From Pseudomonas chlororaphis subsp. chlororaphis (GTDB lineage: Bacteria; Pseudomonadota; Gammaproteobacteria; Pseudomonadales; Pseudomonadaceae): a stretch of DNA of 64,000 bases. A program made the position numbers and the translations under genes. The notes under the pieces were generated by a model that was not told the origin of the DNA, did no database searches, and was given only the letters and a program-made list of their open reading frames with translations. The stretch is taken from assembly GCF_003945765.1 (NCBI RefSeq), contig NZ_CP027712.1, positions 1,364,001 through 1,428,000 of the forward strand, given 5' to 3'. Shown here piece after piece: positions 15,918 to 24,272 of the stretch (positions within the stretch are counted from its first letter, which is position 1; each line of letters begins with the position of its first letter).

Positions 15918-16435
15918 TGCCTCTGTCTTCCCGGGCAATGGCTGTCGTCGTGTTGCTGGCCGTGGTGGCCGGCGTCGCGGGGACGCTGGCCTGGCAGGTC
16001 CAGGAGTGGCGTTTTGGCCGGCAACTGGCGGAGCAGGCCAGGCTGCACGGCGAAGCGCTGAATCAGTTGAACCTGGCGGCTGCTGCCCGGCAGCGGGACG
16101 AGCAGGATAAACGCCTGGCCTTGGAGCAACAGCTGCAAGCCAGCGACCAAACCCATTACCGAGCCTTGAGCGATGCACAACGTGATCAAGGTCGCCTGCG
16201 CGACCGTCTTGCCACTGCTGATCTGCGCCTGTCAGTCCTCCTCGCCGCCGATGACAGCGCCGCCGGCTGCACAGTGCCTGCCACCCCCACCGCCGGCGGC
16301 CTGGTTCATGGAGCCTCGCGAGCCCGACTTGACCCGGCGCATGCTCAACGAATTATCGGCATCACCGATGCCGGCGACCGGGGACTGATCGCCCTGCAGG
16401 CGTGCCAGGCCTACGTCAGGGCGTTGAACCGCTAA
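15899..16435 (+). CDS. inner-membrane spanin subunit (Rz-like)
   Basis: The 178-residue protein has one N-terminal membrane segment at about residues 13-35 (AMAVVVLLAVVAGVAGTLAW). It is followed by a long periplasmic helix rich in Gln, Glu, Arg and Ala, the Rz layout. It starts inside the endolysin gene. Together with the nested outer spanin it would fuse inner and outer membranes in the last step of lysis. The last 60 residues are less helical and contain the region that also encodes the outer spanin in another frame. Confidence 0.83.
   Translation: MPAFGLMPLSSRAMAVVVLLAVVAGVAGTLAWQVQEWRFGRQLAEQARLHGEALNQLNLAAAARQRDEQDKRLALEQQLQASDQTHYRALSDAQRDQGRLRDRLATADLRLSVLLAADDSAAGCTVPATPTAGGLVHGASRARLDPAHAQRIIGITDAGDRGLIALQACQAYVRALNR
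16173..16388 (+). CDS. outer-membrane spanin lipoprotein (Rz1-like), nested in the Rz gene
   Basis: The 71-residue frame lies completely inside the inner spanin gene in another frame. It has a signal sequence ending in a lipobox (LLICA-C, lipidated Cys20). A short serine/proline-rich mature part includes PPPPP, as in classical Rz1 lipoproteins. Fully nested Rz1 genes are established in lambda-like phages. Length and composition agree with the family. No other open frame here encodes a lipoprotein. Confidence 0.8.
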   Translation: MHNVIKVACATVLPLLICACQSSSPPMTAPPAAQCLPPPPPAAWFMEPREPDLTRRMLNELSASPMPATGD

Positions 16436-16517
16436 ACATTTTGATCCGTTCCGTGCCTTGCAAGCGCGTATCGCTCGTGTACGGTAAGACCTCCGTCAAC
16501 CCGATCAGGAGAGGACC

Positions 16518-17018
16518 GTGAACGAAATCACCCAGCTTGCCGCTGAACTTGGCAGGCGCCTGCAGATTCTGAACACCCACGTCACCACGGCCGAATCCTG
16601 TACCGGTGGCGGGATTGCCGAGGCCATCACCCGCATTCCCGGGAGTTCGGCCTGGTTCGAAGCGGGTTATGTGACCTACTCCAATCGGCAGAAGACCCAA
16701 CAGCTGGCGGTGCCGGAAGCACTGTTCGCTTCCGTCGGCGCGGTCAGCCGCGAGGTGGTCGAGGCGATGGTGCGGGGCGCGCAGGGCAAAAGCAGGGCGC
16801 GTTTTGCCGTGGCGGTCAGCGGCGTGGCCGGCCCGGATGGCGGTTCGCCGCAGAAGCCGGTGGGCACCGTATGGCTGGCCTGGGGCGTGGGAGAGTCGGT
16901 AACGGCCGAGTGCCGACACTTTGCCGGGAATCGGGACGATGTCCGCCGACAAACGGTGAAGGCCGCGCTAGAGGGCTTGCTGCAACATGCCGCGGCAGAA
17001 ATCTCAAAACAGGGGTAG
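16518..17018 (+). CDS. cinA: CinA C-terminal type nicotinamide-nucleotide amidase
   Basis: The 166-residue protein contains [16 protein letters not shown] and [22 protein letters not shown], the hallmarks of the CinA C-terminal (PncC) domain, which deamidates nicotinamide mononucleotide. Only this domain is present, as usual in Pseudomonas; the N-terminal pyrophosphatase domain is absent. The GTG start at 16518 follows AGGAGAGG. It precedes recA, the standard order, and marks the right boundary of the tail locus. Confidence 0.93.
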   Translation: MNEITQLAAELGRRLQILNTHVTTAESCTGGGIAEAITRIPGSSAWFEAGYVTYSNRQKTQQLAVPEALFASVGAVSREVVEAMVRGAQGKSRARFAVAVSGVAGPDGGSPQKPVGTVWLAWGVGESVTAECRHFAGNRDDVRRQTVKAALEGLLQHAAAEISKQG

Positions 17019-17045
17019 GCGATCCACGAACGCTGTGGAATAATA

Positions 17046-17061
17046 CTGGCTACTTATACAG
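17046..17061 (+). promoter_or_regulatory. LexA (SOS) box upstream of recA
   Basis: CTGGCTACTTATACAG fits CTG-N10-CAG with an AT-rich centre. It is placed 41 bases before the recA ATG and overlaps a likely -10 region (AATAAT nearby). It is one base off the strict CTGT-N8-ACAG form. Confidence 0.8.
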
Positions 17062-17101
17062 GTGTTGGCCGTCAGGCCTTATTGATTACGTGAGGACTTT
17101 A

Positions 17102-18154
17102 ATGGACGACAACAAGAAGAAAGCCTTGGCTGCGGCCCTGGGTCAGATCGAACGTCAATTCGGCAAGGGTGCCGTAATGCGTATGGGCGATCACGACCGC
17201 CAGGCGATCCCGGCCATTTCCACTGGCTCTCTGGGTCTGGACATCGCACTCGGCATCGGCGGCCTGCCAAAGGGCCGTATTGTCGAAATCTACGGTCCGG
17301 AATCGTCCGGTAAAACCACCCTGACCTTGTCCGTGATTGCCCAGGCACAGAAGATGGGCGCCACTTGCGCCTTCGTCGACGCCGAGCACGCACTGGACCC
17401 GGAATACGCCGGCAAGCTGGGGGTCAACGTTGACGACCTGCTGGTTTCCCAGCCGGACACCGGTGAACAGGCACTGGAAATCACCGACATGTTGGTGCGC
17501 TCCAATGCCATCGACGTGATCGTGATCGACTCCGTGGCAGCACTGGTGCCCAAGGCCGAGATCGAAGGCGAGATGGGCGACATGCACGTGGGCCTGCAGG
17601 CCCGCCTGATGTCCCAGGCGCTGCGCAAGATCACCGGCAACATCAAGAACGCCAACTGCCTGGTGATCTTCATCAACCAGATCCGTATGAAAATCGGCGT
17701 GATGTTCGGCAGCCCGGAAACCACCACCGGTGGTAACGCGCTGAAGTTCTACGCTTCGGTTCGCCTGGATATCCGTCGTACTGGCGCGGTGAAGGAAGGT
17801 GACGAAGTCGTCGGTAGCGAAACCCGGGTCAAGATCGTCAAGAACAAGGTGGCTCCACCGTTCCGCCAGGCTGAATTCCAGATCCTGTACGGCAAGGGTA
17901 TCTACCTGAACGGCGAGATCATCGATCTGGGCGTGCTGCACGGTTTCCTCGAGAAGTCTGGTGCCTGGTACAGCTACCAGGGCAACAAGATCGGTCAGGG
18001 CAAGGCCAACTCGGCCAAGTTCCTGCAGGACAACCCGGAAATCGGTAATGCCCTCGAGAAGCAGATTCGCGACAAGCTGCTGGCTCCGACCGCTGATGTC
18101 AAAGCTTCGCCGGTCAACGAGACCATCGATGACATGGCCGACGCGGATATCTGA
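17102..18154 (+). CDS. recA: recombinase A
   Basis: The 350-residue protein begins [20 protein letters not shown]. It has Walker [10 protein letters not shown] at residues 65-73, the [12 protein letters not shown] block, the Walker B-like [12 protein letters not shown], and the [13 protein letters not shown] loop. It catalyses strand exchange and stimulates LexA self-cleavage. The open frame extends upstream to 16871, but that part overlaps cinA and is not coding; ATG 17102 gives the normal N-terminus. recX follows eight bases after the stop. Confidence 0.98.
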   Translation: MDDNKKKALAAALGQIERQFGKGAVMRMGDHDRQAIPAISTGSLGLDIALGIGGLPKGRIVEIYGPESSGKTTLTLSVIAQAQKMGATCAFVDAEHALDPEYAGKLGVNVDDLLVSQPDTGEQALEITDMLVRSNAIDVIVIDSVAALVPKAEIEGEMGDMHVGLQARLMSQALRKITGNIKNANCLVIFINQIRMKIGVMFGSPETTTGGNALKFYASVRLDIRRTGAVKEGDEVVGSETRVKIVKNKVAPPFRQAEFQILYGKGIYLNGEIIDLGVLHGFLEKSGAWYSYQGNKIGQGKANSAKFLQDNPEIGNALEKQIRDKLLAPTADVKASPVNETIDDMADADI

Positions 18155-18162
18155 TCGATCCG

Positions 18163-18630
18163 ATGACCGCCGTACTCGATACCCTCGTCGCGGTGCGGCG
18201 AACCGCAATGGACCTGCTCGCTCGACGCGAGCACGGTCGAGTCGAGCTGACGCGTAAACTGCGTCAGCGCGGCGCTTCTCCCGAGATGATCGAAACAGCC
18301 CTTGACCGTTTGACGGAAGAGGGACTGCTATCCGAATCCCGCTACCTCGAAAGTTTCGTTTCCTATCGTGCCCGTTCCGGCTACGGCCCCATGCGTATTC
18401 GCGAAGAACTCAGCCAGCGCGGTTTGCAGCGTGCCGATATCGAACTCGCCTTGCGTGAGAGCGGCATCGACTGGCAAGCACAACTGGAGGATGTCTGGCG
18501 GCGCAAGTTTGCCGGGCATTTCCCGATAGATGCCAAGGAGCGTGCCAAACAAGGCCGCTTTCTGGGGTATCGGGGATATTCTATGGACATGATCGGCCGC
18601 TTGTTGAGCGGCCGAAGGGTGGACGATTGA
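18163..18630 (+). CDS. recX: RecA regulator RecX
   Basis: The 155-residue protein shows the tandem three-helix RecX repeats: [26 protein letters not shown], then [15 protein letters not shown], and the final [22 protein letters not shown]. It binds and limits RecA filaments. It lies eight bases after recA and is probably read through from the recA promoter, so it is SOS-linked. Confidence 0.95.
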   Translation: MTAVLDTLVAVRRTAMDLLARREHGRVELTRKLRQRGASPEMIETALDRLTEEGLLSESRYLESFVSYRARSGYGPMRIREELSQRGLQRADIELALRESGIDWQAQLEDVWRRKFAGHFPIDAKERAKQGRFLGYRGYSMDMIGRLLSGRRVDD

Positions 18631-18637
18631 CCTGTAG

Positions 18638-18662
18638 GGCCCGCGAGTCGAATGCGCGGGCC
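18638..18662. terminator. hairpin between convergent recX and LOG gene
   Basis: GGCCCGCG and CGCGGGCC form an 8-bp stem in the 45-base space between the two convergent stops. There is no clear T-run on either side, so terminator function is only likely by position. Confidence 0.45.
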
Positions 18663-18675
18663 GCTGCTTCTCCGC

Positions 18676-19791
18676 TCAAGTGACCTTGATCGGCTCTCTG
18701 TTGCGTTGTGGCGTCCTGGCCTGATTCATCGCCCAGTTTTCCGGCAGGTTAATGAAGTCGATCAGTTCGCGCAGGCGACCATTGTCGCGGGCGTTGAAGG
18801 TGAACGACAGGCGTGCCAGATGGCTGAACTCCGGTTCGTTGTGCTCTTCCACGTTGTAAGCATGTTGATGGAAGCGATCGCTCAGGCACAGGTCGGCGAA
18901 AGCCGTCTGCATCTGCTCGAGCGCCGGTTCGCTGAGCTTGTGATTCATGCGAATGACAAACTGATGTTTCAGCCAGCGACTGGAGTGGAAGTTGCTGTAG
19001 AACTGGTTGATTTCCTCCACCGCCTCCTCGGTGTTGTGCGCCAGGCGCATCAGCTTCATGTCGGTTGGCAGGATGTAGCGGTTGTTCTCGAGCTGGTTGT
19101 GGATAAAGTCCAGCGCTCCTTGCCAGAAGGTCCCTCCCGGGACATCCAGCAGCACCACCGGTACCAGCGGGCTCTTGCCGGTCTGGATCAGGGTCAGTAC
19201 TTCCAGCGCTTCATCGAGCGTGCCAAAGCCACCCGGGCATAACACCAGGGCATCGGCTTCCTTGACGAAGAACAGCTTGCGGGTAAAGAAGAAGTGGAAG
19301 GACAGCAAGTTCTCGGTGCCGTCCACCGTTGGGTTGGCATGCTGCTCGAAGGGCAGGGTGATATTGAACCCCAGGCTGTGATCGCGACCGGCACCTTCGT
19401 GGGCCGCGGCCATGATGCCGCCGCCGGCACCGGTGATGACCATCAGGTCGGAGCGGGCCAGGGCCGCGCCGAGTTCTCGCGCCAGGCCATACAGCGGGTG
19501 TTCGATCGGCGTGCGCGCGGAGCCGAATACCGTCACCTTGCGTCGCCCCTTGAACTGTTCCAGCACGCGAAAAGCATGTTCCAGTTCGCGCAGGGCCTGC
19601 AGGGTGATTTTCGCGTTCCAGCGGTTGAGATCGTCCTGGGCCATGCGCAGGACGGTGAGAATCATGTCGCGATAAAGAGGAATGTTGGGGCTGTTGGGAG
19701 CGATCAGGTTGAGTTGTTCTTCGACCTTGCTGAGGTCGATACCGTTGCTCTGAAAATGACGACTGAGGAGGTCATTCGGTTCGTAAGGCAT
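18676..19791 (-). CDS. LOG family protein (Rossmann fold nucleotide-binding)
   Basis: The 371-residue protein carries VFGSART, GAGGGIMAAAHEGAG and the family signature PGGFGTLDEALEVLT. LOG proteins are nucleoside 5'-monophosphate phosphoribohydrolases. It is longer than the minimal 190-residue plant-type LOGs, with extra N- and C-terminal helical segments like the larger gamma-proteobacterial members, so the exact substrate cannot be assigned. It is convergent with recX. Confidence 0.85.
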   Translation of the reverse strand: MPYEPNDLLSRHFQSNGIDLSKVEEQLNLIAPNSPNIPLYRDMILTVLRMAQDDLNRWNAKITLQALRELEHAFRVLEQFKGRRKVTVFGSARTPIEHPLYGLARELGAALARSDLMVITGAGGGIMAAAHEGAGRDHSLGFNITLPFEQHANPTVDGTENLLSFHFFFTRKLFFVKEADALVLCPGGFGTLDEALEVLTLIQTGKSPLVPVVLLDVPGGTFWQGALDFIHNQLENNRYILPTDMKLMRLAHNTEEAVEEINQFYSNFHSSRWLKHQFVIRMNHKLSEPALEQMQTAFADLCLSDRFHQHAYNVEEHNEPEFSHLARLSFTFNARDNGRLRELIDFINLPENWAMNQARTPQRNREPIKVT

Positions 19792-20273
19792 TCAACTTCT
19801 CCTTCTGCACAGAACCTTTGACACGAACGAAGTATTCGTTGGTATCACGACACTGCATGTGTCGCTGTCAGCCCGGCTTTGGCGGCTGATTCGCCAGGGT
19901 GGAAAAACCCTGACGTGGCCAGCGGGCCATCCATACAGGTTCTGCTATTCCTTGATTTAGAAAGCATGTGCACTGCAAGACGCGCTTGGGCGGCCTCCGG
20001 ATCCACCCAGGAAAATTCAGCATGAACACTTTGAAATCTAGACCTTCATGATGATTCGCGCTGACTTGATCATGGGCCTTGAAAGTCGGGGCTGGCAATC
20101 ACTTATTAGCGGTGGCGTGCAGCGTTTTCACCGCCTGTCTGAGCGCATGCCGACCGGTGGAGGCTCTGATTTACTAAGTTACAACGCTAGCAAGACAGCT
20201 TGGCGTCAAAGGGCAGGATGCACAGGGCGGGGTTGTCGCGCAGGTAATGGCGAGTGGGGCACGGAGGCTGGTC
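19792..20273. other. 482-base intergenic region, no gene recognised
   Basis: It lies between the divergent LOG gene and the small RHH-like gene and must hold both promoters. Open frames on either strand are short and do not look coding. A small RNA is possible, but no family motif (for example repeated GGA loops with a terminator) was recognised. Confidence 0.5.
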
Positions 20274-20468
20274 ATGCACAAAGTCGTACTGGAAATAGAT
20301 GCGCAGCTGTATCAACTGCTGAAGTCAGCGGCAGACGCCAATCATCTGACTCTTGAAGAGGAATGCCGACGCCGGCTTGAAGGTGGGGAGCGCCGTTCGA
20401 GCTATTTGCAGGCCCTGTTGGCGGAGCTGCGGGCCGATGATCAACAGCGGCACGCAGCGGGGCACTGA
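20274..20468 (+). CDS. small ribbon-helix-helix-like protein
   Basis: This 64-residue protein begins MHKVVLEIDAQLYQLLKSAADANHLTLEEECRRRLEGG. One beta strand followed by two short helices is the pattern of Arc/MetJ-type DNA-binding dimers. ATG 20274 is chosen because GGAGG lies six bases upstream; an upstream in-frame ATG at 20247 lacks a good site. There is no toxin gene next to it, so it is not clearly an antitoxin. Its stop is one base from the convergent secreted-protein gene. Confidence 0.6.
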   Translation: MHKVVLEIDAQLYQLLKSAADANHLTLEEECRRRLEGGERRSSYLQALLAELRADDQQRHAAGH

Positions 20469-20469
20469 A

Positions 20470-20892
20470 TTACTTTTTCTTCTTCGTCGGGGCCGGGCAG
20501 TCCGACTCCTGGAAGCGCGCCGAGGCGACCGGGCGGTTGGTGCGGTTCTCGGTGAATTCGTAGCGCATGATCGCGCCCTTGGCCATCAGCTTGCGGTAGT
20601 TCGGGTCACGGCAAACGCTGGCACCCAGTTGCAGGTAGACCGCCTTGGGGTTGGCGCGCATTTTTTCCGCGTGTTCGGCCTGGACGCTGAGGTGGTTGAT
20701 CAGCTCCTTGCCTTCGACGGTATAACCCTGGTCGAGGATGTTCTCGTTGACTTCCCGAGGCGTGCCGACGTTACTTTCCTCGGCGGTTTTCTGCAGGGTC
20801 TTGTTCAGTTCGAAGTCTTGCAGCGATGCAGCCTGGGCACTGAACGGCAAGGCCAGCAGAAGGGCGGCGGTGGGAACGATAAAGCGCAACAT
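20470..20892 (-). CDS. secreted protein of the PA3611 type
   Basis: The 140-residue protein has an N-terminal signal peptide (MLRFIVPTAALLLALPFSAQA, cut near residue 21). A charged helical domain with two cysteines (VCRDPNYRKL and ESDCPAP) and a lysine tail follow. It resembles PA3611 of P. aeruginosa, a small exported protein reported to be quorum-sensing regulated and encoded near recA. Molecular function is unknown. It is probably periplasmic or secreted. Confidence 0.7.
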   Translation of the reverse strand: MLRFIVPTAALLLALPFSAQAASLQDFELNKTLQKTAEESNVGTPREVNENILDQGYTVEGKELINHLSVQAEHAEKMRANPKAVYLQLGASVCRDPNYRKLMAKGAIMRYEFTENRTNRPVASARFQESDCPAPTKKKK

Positions 20893-21081
20893 GAAACTCT
20901 CCTGGTTCAGTGACTGATGCTTCGACCAGTCACGCGACTGTGCGTTCAGTGGCGGCGAATTATAGGGGAGCGAGGGTAGGCGGTACAGGTTTGAGCAGAG
21001 AGCTCTGATAAACTTGTGCGAATTTTCAGTTTTCCGAGTTCTTTTCGTGTCGATTCCTTCTTTCTGCCAGGGCGGCTTCTA

Positions 21082-21792
21082 ATGAGTCATGCCGTATCCC
21101 GCCTGCGTGCCCAACGTCTTGCGCGTGCCGTCAGACCTTTTACCGCCCGGGGTTCCCGGGCGGAGCGCTGTGCGGGCTGTCGGGTGATTCCCAGCCACTG
21201 CATGTGCGCCTGGCGCCCCAAGGTTTCCGCGCAGTCGGCGATGTGCCTGATCATGCATGACGTTGAACCCATGAAGCCGAGCAATACCGGCTGGCTGATC
21301 GCTGATGTCATAGAAGACACCATGGCGTTCCCCTGGTCGCGAACAGAAGTCGACCCACAATTGCTGGCCTTGCTGGCCGATCCCCAGTGGCAGCCTTATG
21401 TGGTGTTCCCTGGAGAGTTCGTCGCGCCACAGCGGGTGGTGAACGAAGTCCGCCTGGAGGCGGGCAAGCGCCCGCTGTTTATCCTGCTGGATGCGACCTG
21501 GAGCGAAGCGCGCAAGATGTTTCGCAAAAGCCCTTATCTTGAACACTTGCCGGTATTGAGCCTGGAGCCCGAGCAGTTGTCGCGCTACAAGCTGCGGCGC
21601 TCCAAGCGCGATGACCATTTCTGTACCGCGGAGGTTGCGGCGCTGTGCCTGGAGTTGGCCGCGGACCGGCAGGCCGGCGAAGTGCTGGATGCTTATCTGG
21701 ATGTGTTTAGCACCCATTATCTGTCGGCCAAGTTCCAGCTTGAGATCGACCCTGACGACGAGACGCACACGCGCCTCAAGCCTTTTCTGTAA
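21082..21792 (+). CDS. tapT: tRNA-uridine aminocarboxypropyltransferase (DTW domain)
   Basis: The 236-residue protein has an N-terminal zinc-binding motif (RCAGCRVIPSHCMCAW), then the D-T/A-W motif region LDATWSEARKMFRKSPYL and a KLRRSKRDDHFCTAE segment. DTW proteins transfer the aminocarboxypropyl group of SAM to tRNA uridine (acp3U47 for E. coli TapT/YfiP). The first in-frame ATG is at 21016; 21082 gives the usual N-terminus MSHAVSRLRAQRLAR. The ribosome site is weak. The exact tRNA position modified is by analogy. Confidence 0.82.
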   Translation: MSHAVSRLRAQRLARAVRPFTARGSRAERCAGCRVIPSHCMCAWRPKVSAQSAMCLIMHDVEPMKPSNTGWLIADVIEDTMAFPWSRTEVDPQLLALLADPQWQPYVVFPGEFVAPQRVVNEVRLEAGKRPLFILLDATWSEARKMFRKSPYLEHLPVLSLEPEQLSRYKLRRSKRDDHFCTAEVAALCLELAADRQAGEVLDAYLDVFSTHYLSAKFQLEIDPDDETHTRLKPFL

Positions 21793-22125
21793 TACCTGAG
21801 GCAAGGGACTGGAGTTTTTTCGGCCGGAGCGGTGCCACCAGCATCCCGCTCAGCATCGAGGCGCAGCCGTGCGGGCATGGCTTTGTATGATGGCACTGTT
21901 ATTAGTTAGCAAGCTAAGATGCCGCACAGCCCGAAGCTTGACCACCCCGGCTTCGCTGGGCATGCTTGGCGCCGATTAGGGCGCGACCGATCTTTGAAAC
22001 GCCGCATTTCCGGGCTCTTGGCGTTGATCGTGCTCTTTGGGTGCAGCATTCTGGCTGACACCTGTGTTGCCTTGGCGAGGACCGAATGTATCGGTGCTCC
22101 CATAAAAAACAGGATCATTTGAAAA
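21793..22125. other. 333-base region upstream of erdR with a doubtful small frame
   Basis: It contains a short open frame, 21919-22122 plus strand (67 residues, with LLALIVLFGCSILA hydrophobic segment), that may or may not be expressed. At 21906-21917 there is a perfect palindrome TTAGCAAGCTAA. The erdR promoter must also lie here. Confidence 0.45.
21906..21917. promoter_or_regulatory. palindromic candidate operator
   Basis: TTAGC-AA-GCTAA is a perfect inverted repeat in an AT-rich stretch about 210 bases before erdR. It resembles dimeric repressor sites of the MarR/TetR size class. The binding protein is unknown. Confidence 0.3.
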
Positions 22126-22776
22126 ATGGCCACATACGAAATCCTGATTGCCGATGACCACCCCCTCTTTCGTAGCGCACTGCATCAAGCGGTGACCCTG
22201 GGCCTCGGCCCGGATGTCCGTCTGGTGGAAGTGGCGAGCATTGCCGAACTGGAAGCCCGCCTGACCGAAAAGGCCGATTGGGACCTGGTGTTGCTGGACC
22301 TGAACATGCCTGGCGCTTACGGCTTTTCCGGCCTGGTGCTGTTGCGCGGTCAGTACCCGCAGATTCCGGTGGTGATGGTGTCGGCACAGGAAGAAGCATC
22401 GGTGATGGTGCGTTCACGCGAATTTGGCGCCAGCGGTTTTATTCCCAAGTCCAGTTCTCTCGAAGTCATTCAACAGGCCGTACGCAGCGTGCTTGACGGC
22501 GATGTCTGGTGGCCGCCACAGGCCTTCGAAGAGGTCAGCGTCTCCGCCGAGGCCAAGGCGGCCAGCGAAGGCCTGGCGAGCCTGACGCCACAACAGTTCC
22601 GTGTGCTGACCATGGTCTGCGAGGGTTTGCTGAATAAGCAGATTGCTTATGAACTGAGCGTTTCGGAAGCCACCATCAAGGCCCATGTGACGGCAATCTT
22701 CCGTAAGCTGGGGGTGCGGACCCGCACTCAGGCGGCGCTGCTCCTGCAACAACTTGAGTCAATTTCCAGCCAGTAA
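22126..22776 (+). CDS. erdR: LuxR-family response regulator ErdR
   Basis: The 216-residue protein has a receiver domain (ADDHPLFRSAL, phospho-acceptor Asp58 in LVLLDLNMPG, SAQEEASVMV, K in GFIPKSS). The C-terminal LuxR helix-turn-helix is LTPQQFRVLTMVCEGLLNKQIAYELSVSEATIKAHV. It matches ErdR of P. aeruginosa (PA3604), a regulator in the ethanol/acetate oxidation cascade, which is also next to dgkA. No sensor kinase is nearby, so it is an orphan regulator. Confidence 0.88.
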   Translation: MATYEILIADDHPLFRSALHQAVTLGLGPDVRLVEVASIAELEARLTEKADWDLVLLDLNMPGAYGFSGLVLLRGQYPQIPVVMVSAQEEASVMVRSREFGASGFIPKSSSLEVIQQAVRSVLDGDVWWPPQAFEEVSVSAEAKAASEGLASLTPQQFRVLTMVCEGLLNKQIAYELSVSEATIKAHVTAIFRKLGVRTRTQAALLLQQLESISSQ

Positions 22777-22851
22777 CTGGCTCTTTCTTCACGCTTTTTT
22801 GACTTTTGTTGAACTAGCTTTCCCATTCCTTATTGTTCTAGTTGCCTATTT

Positions 22852-23214
22852 ATGTCGCCTTTCAAAGGTCAAACCGGTCTTAAACGCATCCTCAATGCCT
22901 CGGGATACTCCTTCGATGGCCTGCGGGCCGCCTTCACCGGCGAAGCTGCGTTTCGTCAGCTGGTGCTGCTCAACGCGATTCTGATCCCGGTGTCTTTCCT
23001 GCTGAATGTCAGCCGGGTCGAGCGGGCGTTGCTGATTGCTGTCTGCCTGCTGGCGCTGATTGTCGAACTGCTCAATTCGGCGGTCGAGGCGGCGATCGAC
23101 CGCATCTCCCTGGATCGCCATCCACTGTCGAAAAATGCCAAGGACATGGGCAGCGCCGCGCAACTCGTGGCCTTGAGCATGATTAGCGTGGTCTGGGCGG
23201 TGATCCTTATCTAA
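22852..23214 (+). CDS. dgkA: diacylglycerol kinase
   Basis: The 120-residue integral membrane protein begins with an amphipathic helix (MSPFKGQTGLKRILNASGYS), has three membrane segments, and contains the catalytic ELLNSAVEAAID motif. It phosphorylates diacylglycerol released during periplasmic glucan and LPS modification. The preceding spacer is AT-rich. Its stop overlaps that of the convergent finR gene by four bases. Confidence 0.95.
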   Translation: MSPFKGQTGLKRILNASGYSFDGLRAAFTGEAAFRQLVLLNAILIPVSFLLNVSRVERALLIAVCLLALIVELLNSAVEAAIDRISLDRHPLSKNAKDMGSAAQLVALSMISVVWAVILI

Positions 23215-24137
23215 GGAATGCTCGGCAGCACGATCTCGTCGCTGCGCTGCACCCCGGCGGTAAAGGCGCGGCAGAGTTCGAGGAACTCGCGCATCGCCGA
23301 GGTCTGATATTTCTGTTTGTGCCAGATGAAATAGAACTGCCGGGCCAGGTCCAGGTCCGGCGTCTCTACCGGCACCAGGCTGCCACGCCGGAAAGCGTCG
23401 CGCAGCGCCAGCCTGGAAATGCAGCCAATCCCCAACCCCGACTCCACCGCGCGCTTGATCGCTTCGGTGTGTTCCAGTTCGAGCCGGATATTCAGCGCGC
23501 TGCGGTGATGACGCATGGCCTGGTCGAAGGTCAGGCGCGTGCCCGAGCCCTGTTCCCGCAGAATCCAGGCTTCGTGGGTCAGCTCCTCCATGCTCGCATG
23601 GCCGCGTTTGGCCAAGGGGTGCTGCGGGGCGCAGAACACCACCAGCTCATCCTCGACCCAGGTTTGTACTTCGATATCCGGGTGGCTGCAGTCGCCTTCA
23701 ATTAGACCCAGGTCAATTTCGTAGTGGGCGACCTGTTGCACGATATGCGCAGTGTTCTGCACATGCAGTTTGACCTGGCTCTCCGGGTGGACCTGCATGA
23801 AGCTGCCGATCAACAGGGTCGCCAGGTAGTTGCCGATGGTCAGGGTCGCGCCCACCGACAACGAGCCGAAGCCGGATTTGCCGTTGAGCAGGTCTTCGAT
23901 TTCCTTAGCCTGGTCCAGCAACGCCACCGCCTGCGGCAGCAGCTGTTTGCCCAGGGCGTTGAGGCTCAGGCGCTTGCCGGCGCGATCGAACAACTGGCAA
24001 CTGGATTGCCGTTCCAGTTCGGTGATCGAAGTGCTTGCCGCGGATTGGGAAAGGGCCAGCAGGCCGGCAGCACGAGAAACGCTCTCTTGCTGGGCGACGG
24101 CGACGAATACTTGCAGTTGACGGAGAGTAAATCGCAT
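23211..24137 (-). CDS. finR: LysR-type regulator FinR
   Basis: The 308-residue protein starts MRFTLRQLQVFVAVAQQESVSRAA with a standard LysR N-terminal helix-turn-helix (AAGLLALSQSAASTSITELE), then a substrate-binding domain. The open frame extends to 24752, but that part crosses the promoter and fpr and is not coding. FinR is the known activator of the ferredoxin-NADP reductase gene in Pseudomonas, responding to superoxide and sulfite, and is divergent from it here. Confidence 0.9.
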   Translation of the reverse strand: MRFTLRQLQVFVAVAQQESVSRAAGLLALSQSAASTSITELERQSSCQLFDRAGKRLSLNALGKQLLPQAVALLDQAKEIEDLLNGKSGFGSLSVGATLTIGNYLATLLIGSFMQVHPESQVKLHVQNTAHIVQQVAHYEIDLGLIEGDCSHPDIEVQTWVEDELVVFCAPQHPLAKRGHASMEELTHEAWILREQGSGTRLTFDQAMRHHRSALNIRLELEHTEAIKRAVESGLGIGCISRLALRDAFRRGSLVPVETPDLDLARQFYFIWHKQKYQTSAMREFLELCRAFTAGVQRSDEIVLPSIP

Positions 24138-24162
24138 ATCGATATAACCGATAACCCTTATC
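24136..24162. promoter_or_regulatory. inverted repeats in the finR-fpr intergenic region
   Basis: ATATCGATAT (24136-24145) and GATAA-CCC-TTATC (24150-24162) are two palindromes next to the finR start and upstream of fpr. LysR proteins bind such AT-rich dyads in shared divergent promoters. Assignment to FinR is inference. Confidence 0.4.
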
Positions 24163-24272
24163 TTAATAATCCAGTTAACAGATATTGTCGCCGCCATTAG
24201 AATGCTGTGCAATTGCGCTCGGCTCGCTTGTCGCAGAGCAGGCGCCGACAACTTTCCAGGAGTCCCCCGTAC

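Larger units (their letters stand above)
1..16435 (+). mobile_element. Mu/SfV-type contractile tail locus (probable R-type tailocin), right part
   Basis: All genes here are on the plus strand, tightly packed and mostly overlapping. They follow the order of the phage Mu tail module (gp37 to gp48), then fibres, fibre chaperones, endolysin and spanins. No capsid, portal, terminase, integrase or replication gene appears, and host cinA begins 82 bases after the spanin gene. R-type tailocins of fluorescens-group pseudomonads are known at the mutS-cinA/recA junction and use an SfV/Mu-like tail, so a tailocin is the best reading. The left end, where a holin and regulator would be expected, is outside the window, so a complete prophage cannot be strictly excluded. 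Confidence 0.8.

Noticed and set aside
16436..16517. Phage attachment site at the tail-locus/cinA border
   Set aside because: No direct repeat or tRNA end is visible here, and the left border is outside the window.
16871..17101. N-terminal extension of recA
   Set aside because: It overlaps cinA and the LexA box; RecA proteins start at the MDDNKKK position.
20048..20356. 102-codon frame upstream of and overlapping the RHH-like gene
   Set aside because: Weak start and Gly/Arg-rich ending that is a shadow of the RHH-like gene.
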